Shown piece after piece: positions 6,789-15,525 of a stretch of DNA of 64,000 bases. The DNA is from Methylococcus capsulatus. Its GTDB lineage: Bacteria; Pseudomonadota; Gammaproteobacteria; Methylococcales; Methylococcaceae. The notes beneath the pieces are model-generated. The model worked only from the letters and a program-made list of their open reading frames with translations, ran no database searches and was not told the DNA's origin. The stretch is from the NCBI RefSeq assembly GCF_036864975.1, contig NZ_CP104311.1, positions 1,466,001 through 1,530,000 of the forward strand. Direction: 5' to 3'. Every line of letters begins with the position of its first letter. Within the stretch, counting starts at the first letter, position 1. The translations under genes were made by a program, and so were the position numbers.

Positions 6789-9299
6789 ATGCTCACACGC
6801 AAGTTCAAGACCAGTAACCCGACCGAACTCCTGACCGAAATGCCCGGTCTGGGAATGAAGGCCAAGCACCTCTGCGCCGACATCCGCCGGCATTTCAACT
6901 GCACTTTGGGACGGGGACGGGACTGCCGTTCGGTTCACTACGCTTACTCGGCATTGGCGCTGACGGTGCGCGACCGCCTGATGGAGCGCTGGAGGAACAC
7001 CGAATATGCCTACCATCAGGCGGATTGCCGTCGGACCTATTACCTGTCGCTGGAATTCCTGCTCGGTCGCGCCTTGAGCAACGCGATGCTGAACCTGGGG
7101 CTCGAGGAGCCGATCCATCAGGCCCTCAACGAGTTGGGGCTGGACCTGGAAGAGCTGGCGGATTCGGAGTTCGATGCCGGTCTGGGCAATGGCGGTCTGG
7201 GGCGGCTGGCGGCCTGCTTCATCGACAGTTGCGCCACGTTGCAGCTTCCGGTGATGGGCTACGGCATCCGTTACGAATACGGTATGTTCCGGCAGATGAT
7301 CGTCAACGGCTACCAGGTCGAGGAGCCGGACCACTGGCTGCGGAACGGTCACGTATGGGAGCAGGAGCGGCCGGAGCTGACGGTGCGGGTCAAGTTCGGC
7401 GGCCGCACCGAATTTTCCAACGATGCGTCGCGGCCGGGGCAGGTGGTCTGGCTCGACACCGACGACGTGCTGGCCGTGCCCTTCGACATTCCGGTGCCGG
7501 GGTATCGGAACGGCACGGTCAATACCCTGAGGCTTTGGAAATCCGCCGCCACCGACGAATTCAAGCTGGGCGAGTTCAACGCGGGCGACTATGCCGAATC
7601 CGTCCGTGCCAAGAACCTGGCGGAAAACATCTCGATGGTGCTGTATCCGAACGACGCCAGCGAGAACGGCAAGGAGCTGCGGCTGCGCCAGCAGTATTTC
7701 CTGGCCTCGGCCAGCCTTCAGGACGTCCTGCGCCGGTGGGTGGCGGATCACGGCGAGGATTTCTCGGCGTTCGCCGCGAAAAACTGCTTCCAGCTCAACG
7801 ACACCCATCCGACCATCGCGGTGGCCGAGCTGATGCGCCTCTTCATCGACGAGCACGGCCTGAACTGGAACGAGGCCTGGGCCATCACCAACCGCACCAT
7901 GGCTTACACCAACCATACGCTGCTGCCCGAGGCGCTGGAAAAATGGCCGGTGCGGCTTTTCCGGCAGATGCTGCCCCGCTTGCTGGAGATCATTTTCGAG
8001 ATCAATGCGCGCTTCCTGGGCGAGGTCGCAGCGCGCTGGCCCGGCGATATCGACCGGCTCGCGCGGATGTCGCTGATCGAAGAGGGACACGAACAGCAGG
8101 TGCGGATGGCTTATCTCGCCATCGTCGGGAGCTTTTCGATCAACGGCGTCGCGGCCCTGCATTCCGATCTGCTGAAGCATGGTCTGTTCAAGGATTTCCA
8201 CGAGCTGTGGCCGGAGCGTTTCAACAACAAGACCAACGGCATCACCCCCCGGCGCTGGCTGGCCGCCTGCAATCCGGAACTGGCCGGCCTCATCAGCGAG
8301 GCCATCGGCGACAAGTGGATCGCCGATCTGACCCGTCTGGCCGATCTGCGTCCGTTCGCCGAGGATGCGGCGTTCCGGCAGCGGTGGATGGCGATCAAGC
8401 GGCGTAACAAGGAGCGGCTGCTCGACTTCAAGAACCGCGAGCTGGGGTTGAATCTGGTGAATCCCGATCTGATGTTCGACGTCCAGGTCAAGCGTATCCA
8501 CGAATACAAGCGCCAGTTGCTCAACGTGCTGCACGTGATCCATCTGTTCGACCGCATCAAGCGGGGCGATCTCCAGGACTGGACGCCCCGCTGTGTCCTG
8601 TTCGGAGGCAAAGCGGCCCCGGGCTACGTGATGGCGAAGCGCATCATCAAGCTCATCAACAACGTCGCCGGAACGATCAACGGCGATCCCGAAATGAACG
8701 ATCGCCTGTGTGTGTTGTTCCTGCCGAACTATCGGGTCACCGCCATGGAGGTAATCTGTCCGGGCACCGATCTGTCGGAGCAGATTTCCACGGCGGGCAA
8801 GGAGGCTTCGGGCACCGGCAACATGAAGTTCATGATGAACGGCGCCCTGACCATCGGAACGCTGGACGGCGCCAACATCGAGATTCGGGAGGAAGTAGGC
8901 GAGGAAAATTTCTTCCTGTTCGGCTTGACCGCCGAGGAGGTCGAACGCCGCCGCAGCAACTACGACCCCGGCGCCATCATCGAGACGAACGAAGAGCTGA
9001 AACGGGTCATGGGACTCTTGGAGAGTGGCTTTTTCAGCCGTTTCGAGCCCGGCATTTTCGACCCCATCATCGAATCGATCCGCAGTCCTCACGATCCCTG
9101 GATGACGGCGGCCGATTTCCCCGGCTACGTCGAGGCGCAGAAGGCGGCTGCGGCCGCGTTCAGTGACAAGGAGCGCTGGGCGCGGATGAGCATCCTGAAC
9201 ACCGCCGCCAGCGGCAAGTTCTCCACCGACCGCACCATCGCCGAATACAACCGTGAGATCTGGAAGCTGACACCGATACCGGCTTTGCCGGTGAAATAA
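6789..9299 (+). CDS. glgP: Glycogen/starch/alpha-glucan phosphorylase
   Basis: An 836-residue GT35 family enzyme, near the usual 800-840. It releases glucose-1-phosphate from alpha-1,4-glucan with inorganic phosphate and pyridoxal phosphate. The N-terminal half has SLEFLLGRALSNAMLNLG and the acidic active-site run FDAGLGNGGLGRLAACFIDS; the C-terminal half has the PLP-lysine region EASGTGNMKFMMNGALTIGT and GTLDGANIEI. ATG 6789 follows a GGGAGGTGA ribosome site. It stands alone, about 110 nt after ntrC and just before trmL; no glycogen synthesis gene is in the window. Confidence 0.95.
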   Translation: MLTRKFKTSNPTELLTEMPGLGMKAKHLCADIRRHFNCTLGRGRDCRSVHYAYSALALTVRDRLMERWRNTEYAYHQADCRRTYYLSLEFLLGRALSNAMLNLGLEEPIHQALNELGLDLEELADSEFDAGLGNGGLGRLAACFIDSCATLQLPVMGYGIRYEYGMFRQMIVNGYQVEEPDHWLRNGHVWEQERPELTVRVKFGGRTEFSNDASRPGQVVWLDTDDVLAVPFDIPVPGYRNGTVNTLRLWKSAATDEFKLGEFNAGDYAESVRAKNLAENISMVLYPNDASENGKELRLRQQYFLASASLQDVLRRWVADHGEDFSAFAAKNCFQLNDTHPTIAVAELMRLFIDEHGLNWNEAWAITNRTMAYTNHTLLPEALEKWPVRLFRQMLPRLLEIIFEINARFLGEVAARWPGDIDRLARMSLIEEGHEQQVRMAYLAIVGSFSINGVAALHSDLLKHGLFKDFHELWPERFNNKTNGITPRRWLAACNPELAGLISEAIGDKWIADLTRLADLRPFAEDAAFRQRWMAIKRRNKERLLDFKNRELGLNLVNPDLMFDVQVKRIHEYKRQLLNVLHVIHLFDRIKRGDLQDWTPRCVLFGGKAAPGYVMAKRIIKLINNVAGTINGDPEMNDRLCVLFLPNYRVTAMEVICPGTDLSEQISTAGKEASGTGNMKFMMNGALTIGTLDGANIEIREEVGEENFFLFGLTAEEVERRRSNYDPGAIIETNEELKRVMGLLESGFFSRFEPGIFDPIIESIRSPHDPWMTAADFPGYVEAQKAAAAAFSDKERWARMSILNTAASGKFSTDRTIAEYNREIWKLTPIPALPVK

Positions 9300-9305
9300 G
9301 GGGTG

Positions 9306-9785
9306 ATGTTCCACATCGTGCTGTACGAGCCGGAGATTCCGCCGAACACCGGCAATGTCATCCGGCTCTGTGCCAACACCGGCGCCCGCCTGCACCTCAT
9401 CGAGCCGCTGGGGTTCGAAATGGACGATGCGCGTCTGCGCCGGGCGGGTCTGGATTACCGCGAATGGGCCGAGGTGGCCCGGCATCGCGACTGGGAGGGT
9501 TTCGTGGCGGCAGTCGCACCGGAGCGGATATTCGCACTGACGACCCAGGGCGAGGTCGGCCATGCCGACGTGACTTACCGGCCTGGTGATGCTTTCCTAT
9601 TCGGTCCAGAGTCGCGCGGGTTGCCGGCGGCGATGCTCGCCCGGTTCGAGGCGGGCCGGCGGATCCGGCTGCCGATGCGGCCGGGCTCGCGTAGCCTGAA
9701 CCTGTCCAATGCCGTCGCGGTGGTGTGTTTCGAGGCCTGGCGTCAATGCGGCTTCGCGGGCGCGGCGTCCGCCTCGGAGCGTTAG
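9306..9785 (+). CDS. trmL: tRNA (cytidine/uridine-34 2'-O)-methyltransferase TrmL
   Basis: A 159-residue SPOUT (alpha/beta-knot) methyltransferase that methylates the ribose of the wobble nucleotide in leucine tRNAs. The family opening MFHIVLYEPEIPPNTGNVIR is followed by the knot motifs FLFGPESRGLP and IRLPMRPGSRSLNLSNAVAV. A GTG at 9303 immediately precedes the chosen ATG. It starts a few bases after glgP and is probably co-transcribed with it. The last 4 nt overlap the stop of convergent gpsA (TTAG shared). In other gammaproteobacteria trmL also lies near gpsA. Confidence 0.93.
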   Translation: MFHIVLYEPEIPPNTGNVIRLCANTGARLHLIEPLGFEMDDARLRRAGLDYREWAEVARHRDWEGFVAAVAPERIFALTTQGEVGHADVTYRPGDAFLFGPESRGLPAAMLARFEAGRRIRLPMRPGSRSLNLSNAVAVVCFEAWRQCGFAGAASASER

Positions 9786-10789
9786 CAGCCCCATTCCGGC
9801 TTGGGTTCCCGCAGCAACAGATTGCGCACCGCTTCCTCCGGTGGCAAGCCTTCGTAGAGCACGCGGTAGGTCTGGGCGGTGATCGGCATGTCCACGCCCT
9901 TCCTGCCGGCGAGTTCGTGGATCAGCCGGGCCGCCAGGATGCCTTCGATCTCCTGGCCGATTTCGGCATGGATTTCCTCCCGTGGCCGGCCTTTGCCCAC
10001 CCCCAGGCCGAAGCGGCGGTTGCGGCTCTGGTTGTCGGTCGCGGTGAGCACCAGATCGCCGACGCCGGCCAGGCCCATGAGCGTTTCGGTCCTGGCGCCC
10101 AGGGCGAGACTCAGCCGCATCATCTCGGCCAGTCCCCGGGTGATGAGGGCAGCCCGGGCGTTGGCGCCGAACCCCAAGCCGTCGGAGATGCCGGCGGCGA
10201 TCGCCAGCACGTTCTTGCAGGCGCCTCCCAACTGGGCGCCGATGAGGTCGTCGGTGGTGTAGGCGCGGAAATAGGCGTTGTGCAGCCAGGAAACGATCTT
10301 GGCGCCGAAGGCTTCGCTACTGGCGCCGACGGTGATGGCGCTGGGCAGTTCTGCGACCACTTCGGCGGCGAAGGTCGGTCCCGACAGCACCGCGAGCTCA
10401 CGTTCCGGACCGAGAATCTCGCGGGCGGTTTCGTGCAGCAGACAGCCGCGGGTGCGGTCCAGCCCCTTGGTGGCCCACATGAGACCGGCTTCCGGTTGCA
10501 GATGCGGGGTGCAGAGCTCGAGTGTAGCGCGGAAGGCATGGCTGGGAACGGCGACGAGCACGGCATCGCCGGCCGCGGCGACCGCTTCGGCCAGGTCCGC
10601 TGTCACTGCCAGGGTTTCGGGGAATGCGGCATGGGGCAGGTAGCGCGCGTTTCGGCGTTCTGCCGCCATGGTTTGGGCGTGTTCCCGGCGGTGGCTCCAC
10701 AACAGAGTGGGCACGCCGTTCCTGGCGATGAGCAGGGCCAGCGCCGTCCCCCAGGAGCCGGCGCCGAGAACACTGATGCGGGGTGTCAT
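9782..10789 (-). CDS. gpsA: Glycerol-3-phosphate dehydrogenase [NAD(P)+]
   Basis: A 335-residue enzyme reducing dihydroxyacetone phosphate to sn-glycerol-3-phosphate, the backbone for phospholipids. It has an N-terminal Rossmann motif GAGSWGTALA, the catalytic region VLSGPTFAAEV, the lysine segment GGACKNVLAIAAG, and GLAGVGDLVLT and SRNRRFG near the C-terminus. I chose the ATG giving MTPRISVLG; the frame is open far upstream but overlaps secB without homology. It is the last gene of the regulator-rhodanese-secB-gpsA operon, 17 nt after secB, an arrangement conserved in gammaproteobacteria. Confidence 0.95.
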   Translation of the reverse strand: MTPRISVLGAGSWGTALALLIARNGVPTLLWSHRREHAQTMAAERRNARYLPHAAFPETLAVTADLAEAVAAAGDAVLVAVPSHAFRATLELCTPHLQPEAGLMWATKGLDRTRGCLLHETAREILGPERELAVLSGPTFAAEVVAELPSAITVGASSEAFGAKIVSWLHNAYFRAYTTDDLIGAQLGGACKNVLAIAAGISDGLGFGANARAALITRGLAEMMRLSLALGARTETLMGLAGVGDLVLTATDNQSRNRRFGLGVGKGRPREEIHAEIGQEIEGILAARLIHELAGRKGVDMPITAQTYRVLYEGLPPEEAVRNLLLREPKPEWGC

Positions 10790-10806
10790 GGGCGCAACCA
10801 CCGGCT

Positions 10807-11274
10807 TCAGTGCGGCGTGGCCTGCTGGGCCTGCTGCTGGGCCATCTGAACCTGCTGCATGTACAGCGCGTCGAAATTGATCGGCGCCAGCAGCATCGGC
10901 GGGAAGCCGCCTTTGTTCACGAGGTCCGAGACCGCCTCGCGGGCATAGGGGAACAGGATGTTGGGGCAATAGCTGCCGAGCAACGGTCCCATTTCCTGTT
11001 CGGGAAAACCGCTGATCGTGAAAATGCCGGCCTGGCAGATTTCGACCAGATAGGCGGTCTTGTCTTCCAGCTTCACGGTGATCGTGACCGAGAGGCTGAC
11101 TTCGAACAGTCCTTCCTGGAGCTGCTGGACCTTGGAGCCGATATTGAATTCGACTTTCGGTTCCCACTTCAGAGTAAAGACGGCTGGCGAGTTGGGGGTC
11201 TCGAAGGAGACGTCCTTGATGTAGAGTTTCTGGATGGCGAACTGTCTTTCGGGCTGCTGGTTTTCTTCGCTCAT
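10807..11274 (-). CDS. secB: Protein-export chaperone SecB
   Basis: A 155-residue cytosolic homotetrameric chaperone that holds preproteins unfolded and hands them to SecA. It has the family N-terminus (QFAIQKLYIKDVSFETPNSP), the CPNILFPYARE segment and the GGFPPMLLAPINFDALY SecA/substrate region, with a short Gln/Ala-rich tail. Length and start are as in E. coli (155 aa). It lies between rhodanese and gpsA in the same direction, an old conserved cluster, although the grxC gene often present between rhodanese and secB is missing here. Confidence 0.96.
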   Translation of the reverse strand: MSEENQQPERQFAIQKLYIKDVSFETPNSPAVFTLKWEPKVEFNIGSKVQQLQEGLFEVSLSVTITVKLEDKTAYLVEICQAGIFTISGFPEQEMGPLLGSYCPNILFPYAREAVSDLVNKGGFPPMLLAPINFDALYMQQVQMAQQQAQQATPH

Positions 11275-11311
11275 GATTTTGCCAATGGCCGAGTGGTGAA
11301 TGAAACAGGTG

Positions 11312-11749
11312 TCAGGATTTCTTGCGTTTCCTGGTCACGGGGTAATGGGCGTCTCCCCATGCCAGCATGCCGCCGCGCATCTCGTAGATCCGGCTGAAGC
11401 CTTGCTTCGTCAGGGTTTTGCATGCGGAGGGCGAACGGGTGCCCTGCTGGCAGGTGACGATGACCGGCTTGTCCTTGTATTGGGCGAGTTCTGAGGCGCG
11501 TTCTTCGAGCTTTCCCAAGGGGATGTGGTAGGCGCCTTCGATGTGGCCTTCGGTGAATTCCGCCGGCTCGCGGACATCGACCACCAGCGCGTCTTCCGTA
11601 TTCATGAGCTGGACGGCACCGGCCGGTGTCAGCACCTTGTGCTTGCGGAACAGCGATTCCAGGAGGTCTTGTATCAGCAGGACGGTGACGACGAGCAGCG
11701 CGCCGGCCATCATCCAGTGATTGCCGAGAAATTCGAGCAACCGGGTCAT
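11312..11749 (-). CDS. Membrane-anchored rhodanese-domain protein (YibN-like)
   Basis: A 145-residue protein with one N-terminal membrane segment (HWMMAGALLVVTVLLIQDLL) and a single rhodanese domain: VVDVREPAEFTEGHI, then the active loop VTCQQGTRS with the persulfide-forming cysteine, then GGMLAW. Such domains carry sulfane sulfur. The anchor places the domain at the inner membrane, probably on the cytosolic side. It lies 37 nt upstream of secB as in E. coli yibN. Directly upstream is an ArsR-type regulator with the cysteine spacing of persulfide sensors, so expression in response to reactive sulfur is a reasonable inference. Confidence 0.88.
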   Translation of the reverse strand: MTRLLEFLGNHWMMAGALLVVTVLLIQDLLESLFRKHKVLTPAGAVQLMNTEDALVVDVREPAEFTEGHIEGAYHIPLGKLEERASELAQYKDKPVIVTCQQGTRSPSACKTLTKQGFSRIYEMRGGMLAWGDAHYPVTRKRKKS

Positions 11750-11821
11750 TTCTTCCTCACTTTTCCGAAAATTGGGATTTTGGGATCTGGGTCCGGCAGC
11801 TGCCGGTTGTTCTGGCGTTTT

Positions 11822-12124
11822 TTAGTGTTTGCAGAATACTTCCTTGATCATGCGTACGAGCTGCAGCATCCTTTCGTCTTCCACGAAGTAATAGACTTTG
11901 TTGGCGTCTCGGTGGGAATTCAGGATGCCCTTGTCTCGCAATATGGCGAGGTGTTGAGAGACATTGCTCTGGGTCGTGCCGACCTGTTCCACCAGGTCCT
12001 GGACGCTGATGCGCCCTGTGCTCAAGGTGCAGAGAATCTTGAGCCGCAAGGGATGCGCCATGGCCTTCAGGCTGTGGGCGGCGAGGCGGATCTCCGATTC
12101 GTCGGTGATGAGGTCAGTTTGCAT
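11822..12124 (-). CDS. ArsR/SmtB-family repressor, SqrR/BigR-like
   Basis: A 100-residue winged-helix regulator: AMAHPLRLKILCTLS, the recognition helix TTQSNVSQHLAILRDKGIL and the wing HRDANKVYYFV. It lacks the metal-binding ELCVCDL motif of ArsR. Instead it has just two cysteines, Cys32 and Cys98, 66 residues apart, the same separation as the redox pair of SqrR and BigR, which form a polysulfide bridge in response to reactive sulfur. I preferred the MQTDLITDES start; 21 upstream codons would be unusual. It heads the rhodanese-secB-gpsA operon, and an imperfect TTAG-A-CTAA dyad lies upstream. Confidence 0.82.
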   Translation of the reverse strand: MQTDLITDESEIRLAAHSLKAMAHPLRLKILCTLSTGRISVQDLVEQVGTTQSNVSQHLAILRDKGILNSHRDANKVYYFVEDERMLQLVRMIKEVFCKH

Positions 12125-12191
12125 GTTATTCGCACCCGAGTGGCATGGTATCGCGGCCATCTTGCATAGGGGCAGGCACGACGCCACCTCA

Positions 12192-12216
12192 AAAATTGGT
12201 TAGACTAATGTTTTTA
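12192..12216. promoter_or_regulatory. Possible operator of the ArsR-type repressor
   Basis: An AT-rich island centred on TTAG-A-CTAA (12200-12208), flanked by an A-run on the left and a T-run on the right, lies about 70 nt upstream of the regulator start. ArsR-family proteins bind short AT-rich dyads of this kind. The symmetry is imperfect, so this is only a candidate. Confidence 0.35.
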
Positions 12217-12337
12217 GTTTCGTGCGCATCCCGCATTCTATCAGGCTATCGGGCCCGACTTCGTCCGCGGCGGTCGTTGAATCGGAAAATTATACGTTGA
12301 ACCGGCGCCGCCGTGTGCCTGTCTGTGATCTTTCGAC

Positions 12338-13567
12338 GTGAAAGCCGCCTTGCGATGCTCTCGCTTTCTCTCTTCCGCCGTTGCCGGGGGGCTCGGGAGC
12401 AACCGACCGGGTCTGTCCAGGACACAGCCGCCGGTGAAGGTGCTGGTCTTCGCTGGCCTCCTGATGTCCTTGGCATCCGGTCCGGCGATTCCCGTGGATG
12501 ATGGCGACGTCGCCGGGCGGCTGAAGGCGATCCGCGACCGGATCGCGTCCGCGGAGAAAGACCTGGAAACGATCGAAGCCCGTCAGGGCAGCGTGTCCGC
12601 CGAGTTGCGGCGGGTCGAGGAGCGGTATGGCGATCTGGTGCACACACTCCGGCTGCTGGAAGACAAAACGGCCGTTCAGGCCAGGCGTGCGGCGGAGTCC
12701 AACCGTCGTCTCGCCGAGCTGCAGCAGGCGGTGCTCAAGCAGCACAAGGCGCTGGCTTCGCTGGCGCGGTCCGCCTATGCGCTGGGCGGCCGGCAATGGC
12801 TCAAGCTGGTGCTGAACATTGATGAGCCGGGGCGATTGGCCCGCATGATGGCGTACCACGGTTACCTGAACCGGGATCATTACGCCCGTCTCGAGGCGCT
12901 GCAAAAGGACGTCGCCCAGGTCCGGGCGCTGCAGGATGAGGCATCGGCCGACGCCGGCCGTCTCGAGGCCCTGCGGGAACGCATCGAACACGAAAAGGTC
13001 GAACTGGATGAAACCCGCCGGCAGCGGCTGGAGGTGCTGGCCCGGCTCCGCGAGGAGCACCAGGGAAAGGATGCCGAACTGATCCGGCTCAAGGAAAGCG
13101 AGCATCGGCTGGAAGCTCTGGTATCCTCCCTGCGCGAAATCGTCACGGAGTTCACCGCTTCGCTCGCGGCGCCAAGGTCGTTCGCGCGGCGCAAGGGCCA
13201 GCTGAGCTGGCCGGCGACGGGCGAGCGGGTGGCGCAGTTCGGCGGCCAGCGGATGTCGGGGCGCTGGGATGGAGTGGTGATCAGGGCGCCGGAAGGTGCG
13301 CCGGTCAAGGCGGTGTCGGAAGGGCGGGTGGTCTTTTCCGATTGGCTTCGCGGGTATGGTTTGCTTACCATCGTCGATCATGGCGATGGCTATATGAGCT
13401 TGTACGCATTCAATCAGAGTGTCTACAAGAACGTCGGCGACTGGGTGGAGTCCGGAGAGGTCATCGCCAGCGTCGGTTCCAGCGGCGGACAAACGGAGCC
13501 GGGCCTGTATTTCGGCATTCGGGAGAATGGCCAGCCCATTGATCCGTCGCAGTGGTGCAAGGATTGA
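12338..13567 (+). CDS. envC: EnvC-like murein hydrolase activator (degenerate M23/LytM domain)
   Basis: Up to 409 residues; a GTG at 12434 would instead put a signal-peptide-like stretch (VKVLVFAGLLMSLASGPAIP) at the N-terminus and is an attractive alternative start. A long Arg/Glu/Leu-rich coiled coil (about 60-270) precedes a LytM domain ending GIRENGQPIDPSQWCKD. The zinc ligands of active M23 peptidases are missing (RWDGVVIRA in place of HxGxD; LYFGI in place of HLHFE), as in EnvC, which activates amidases at the septum rather than cutting itself. It acts in the periplasm. The carboxy-terminal protease gene follows, as in Pseudomonas. Confidence 0.9.
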   Translation: MKAALRCSRFLSSAVAGGLGSNRPGLSRTQPPVKVLVFAGLLMSLASGPAIPVDDGDVAGRLKAIRDRIASAEKDLETIEARQGSVSAELRRVEERYGDLVHTLRLLEDKTAVQARRAAESNRRLAELQQAVLKQHKALASLARSAYALGGRQWLKLVLNIDEPGRLARMMAYHGYLNRDHYARLEALQKDVAQVRALQDEASADAGRLEALRERIEHEKVELDETRRQRLEVLARLREEHQGKDAELIRLKESEHRLEALVSSLREIVTEFTASLAAPRSFARRKGQLSWPATGERVAQFGGQRMSGRWDGVVIRAPEGAPVKAVSEGRVVFSDWLRGYGLLTIVDHGDGYMSLYAFNQSVYKNVGDWVESGEVIASVGSSGGQTEPGLYFGIRENGQPIDPSQWCKD

Positions 13568-13638
13568 ATGACGCCAGGAACGGGGTTTGTAGCGGAATTT
13601 GTTGCGGTATCTTTTTGAATAGGGTGAAAGTGACGGGC

Positions 13639-14937
13639 ATGCGTGCGCTCAAGATTGGTTTGTTGGTCGGTGTGGTGTCGGCGGCGAGTTGGGCGGAGGA
13701 AAAATCCACGCCCGCGGGGGCGGTCAATATCCCGTTCGAGGGGTTGAAGACATTTTCCGAGGTTTACGGCCGCATCCAGCAGGACTACGTCGAGCCGGTA
13801 CCGGACGACAAGCTTCTGGAGGACGCCATCCGGGGGATGCTGTCGGGACTCGATCCGCACTCCACCTACCTGGACCAGGAGCAGTACAACGAATTGAAGG
13901 TCGGGACTACCGGCCAGTTCGGCGGGCTTGGCATCGAGGTCGGGATGGAGAACGGCTTCGTCAAGGTGATCGCACCGATCGACGACACGCCGGCGTTCCA
14001 TGCAGGCATCAAGGCGGGCGACCTGATCATCCGCCTCGACGACAAGCCGGTGAAAGGCATGTCCCTCAACGATGCGGTCAAGATGATGCGGGGTGAACCG
14101 GGCAGCCCGATCGTACTGACCGTGGTCCGTGAAGGTGTGGAGCAGCCGCTCAAGATCACCATCGTCCGCGATATCATCAAGATCAAGAGTGTCAAAAGCA
14201 GGATACTGGAAGATGGCTATGGTTATCTGCGCATCACCAGCTTCCAGTCCAAGACCGGGGACAACGTGATCGAGGCTATCGACGAGATGAAGAAGAAGGG
14301 CCCGCTGAAAGGACTCGTCCTCGACCTGCGCAACAATCCGGGTGGGGTGCTGAATGCCGCGGTAGCAGTCAGCGATGCCTTCCTCGAAAGCGGCCTGATC
14401 GTCTACACCGATGGCCGGGTAGAGGATGCCAAGATGCGCTTCTCCGCGACCCCGAATGATGTCATCGGCGGTGCCCCCATCGTGGTACTGATCAATGGCG
14501 GTTCGGCCTCGGCCTCGGAGATCGTGGCGGGCGCGCTGCAGGACCACAAACGGGCGGTCATCATGGGTGAGAAGACCTTCGGCAAGGGCTCGGTCCAGAC
14601 CATCCTCCCGACCAGCAACGGCGGCGCCGTCAAGCTGACTACGGCGCGCTACTACACGCCGTCGGGGCGTTCGATCCAGGCCGAAGGCATCACCCCGGAC
14701 GTGCCGATCTCCCGGGTCAAGCTGGAAATGGCGGCGAAGTCGGAGTTCGCCCCCATCAAGGAGGCCGATCTCACCGGTCATCTCAGCAACGACAAGGCCA
14801 AGAAAGGCGGGGATGCGAAGGACAAGGAGTCGGAGAAGGTCGACGAGGCGCTCGCCCTGCAGGACTATCCGCTGAACGAAGCGCTCAACCTGCTCAAGGG
14901 CATCAACATCGTGCATAAGAACGGCGTCAAGAACTGA
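13639..14937 (+). CDS. S41 carboxy-terminal processing protease
   Basis: A 432-residue periplasmic serine protease with a signal peptide (ALKIGLLVGVVSAASWAEE). Its parts are the N-terminal region YGRIQQDYVEP, a PDZ domain (GQFGGLGIEVGM to about residue 190), and the S41 domain with the catalytic serine in NGGSASASEIVAGAL and lysine in GEKTFGKGSVQT. Such proteases cut C-terminal tails of envelope proteins, and Pseudomonas CtpA degrades peptidoglycan endopeptidases. I chose the ATG before the signal peptide; a GTG 12 nt upstream is also possible. The location after envC fits cell-wall remodelling. The Lys-rich insert near residues 388-405 is linker-like. Confidence 0.92.
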   Translation: MRALKIGLLVGVVSAASWAEEKSTPAGAVNIPFEGLKTFSEVYGRIQQDYVEPVPDDKLLEDAIRGMLSGLDPHSTYLDQEQYNELKVGTTGQFGGLGIEVGMENGFVKVIAPIDDTPAFHAGIKAGDLIIRLDDKPVKGMSLNDAVKMMRGEPGSPIVLTVVREGVEQPLKITIVRDIIKIKSVKSRILEDGYGYLRITSFQSKTGDNVIEAIDEMKKKGPLKGLVLDLRNNPGGVLNAAVAVSDAFLESGLIVYTDGRVEDAKMRFSATPNDVIGGAPIVVLINGGSASASEIVAGALQDHKRAVIMGEKTFGKGSVQTILPTSNGGAVKLTTARYYTPSGRSIQAEGITPDVPISRVKLEMAAKSEFAPIKEADLTGHLSNDKAKKGGDAKDKESEKVDEALALQDYPLNEALNLLKGINIVHKNGVKN

Positions 14938-14976
14938 TCACGACGGCGTTTCCCAACAAAGGCGCGCGATGCTTCC

Positions 14977-15005
14977 GTTGAAATCGGCCGGCTAGCGCGC
15001 CATAA
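14977..15005 (+). promoter_or_regulatory. Sigma-32-like heat-shock promoter of hsp20
   Basis: GTTGAAA, a 15-nt spacer, then GCCATAA resembles the sigma-32 consensus (CTTGAAA ... CCCATnT) with one mismatch in the -35 and an intact CCAT core. It lies 35-63 nt upstream of the small heat-shock gene. Confidence 0.45.
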
Positions 15006-15039
15006 CGCAGATAGGCCAAATCAAAATAGGAGATGCGTC

Positions 15040-15474
15040 ATGACAATCAGCCGCAATGAGCCGTGGAGTTTGTTGAATCAACTGCAGCGGGAACTGGAGC
15101 GTTCCTTCGAAGGACGCCAGGGTCCGGATTCCGCAGCGACGGCTGAATGGACGCCGGCCGTCGACATCAAGGAGGAAGCCGACCGTTACGTCCTTCTCGC
15201 CGATCTCCCGGGCGTCAGCCCGGACAACATCGACGTCTCGATGGAGCAGGGCGTTTTGACGCTGCGCGGTGAACGGAATACCGAGGCCCGTACGGAGCGT
15301 TCCGGCTACAAGCGTATCGAGCGGGTCTACGGCAGCTTCTACCGCCGGTTTTCGCTGCCGGATACCGCCGACGCCGATGGCATATCCGCGCGCTACAACA
15401 ACGGGGTGCTGGAGATCGTGATTCCCAAGAAAGCGGCGATTCAGCCGCGACGAATCGTCGTCAGCGCCGACTGA
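15040..15474 (+). CDS. Hsp20/alpha-crystallin small heat-shock protein
   Basis: A 144-residue ATP-independent holdase. After a short N-terminal arm the alpha-crystallin domain starts at WTPAVDIKEEADRYVLLADLPGV and ends with the conserved ARYNNGVLEIVIPKK, followed by the C-terminal tail QPRRIVVSAD. Length and N-terminus (SRNEPWSLLNQLQREL) fit the class common in proteobacteria. A sigma-32-like promoter upstream and a strong hairpin terminator downstream suggest that it is a single heat-inducible unit. Confidence 0.94.
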   Translation: MTISRNEPWSLLNQLQRELERSFEGRQGPDSAATAEWTPAVDIKEEADRYVLLADLPGVSPDNIDVSMEQGVLTLRGERNTEARTERSGYKRIERVYGSFYRRFSLPDTADADGISARYNNGVLEIVIPKKAAIQPRRIVVSAD

Positions 15475-15490
15475 CACCAGGCGCCGGGTG

Positions 15491-15517
15491 AAAAAAGGGA
15501 GCTTTGCTCCCTTTTTT
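15491..15517. terminator. Bidirectional intrinsic terminator between hsp20 and rapA
   Basis: A perfect 12-bp stem (A6 GGGAGC / GCTCCC T6) with a TTT loop. It ends in a T-run on either strand, so it can serve both hsp20 (+) and the convergent rapA (-), whose stop is at 15526. Confidence 0.93.
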
Positions 15518-15525
15518 CATGCCCG

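Noticed and set aside
6768-9563. A 931-codon open frame on the minus strand opposite glgP and trmL
   Set aside because: It is antisense to two clear genes, has no family resemblance and a His/Gln/Asp/Val-rich makeup typical of antisense frames in high-GC DNA.
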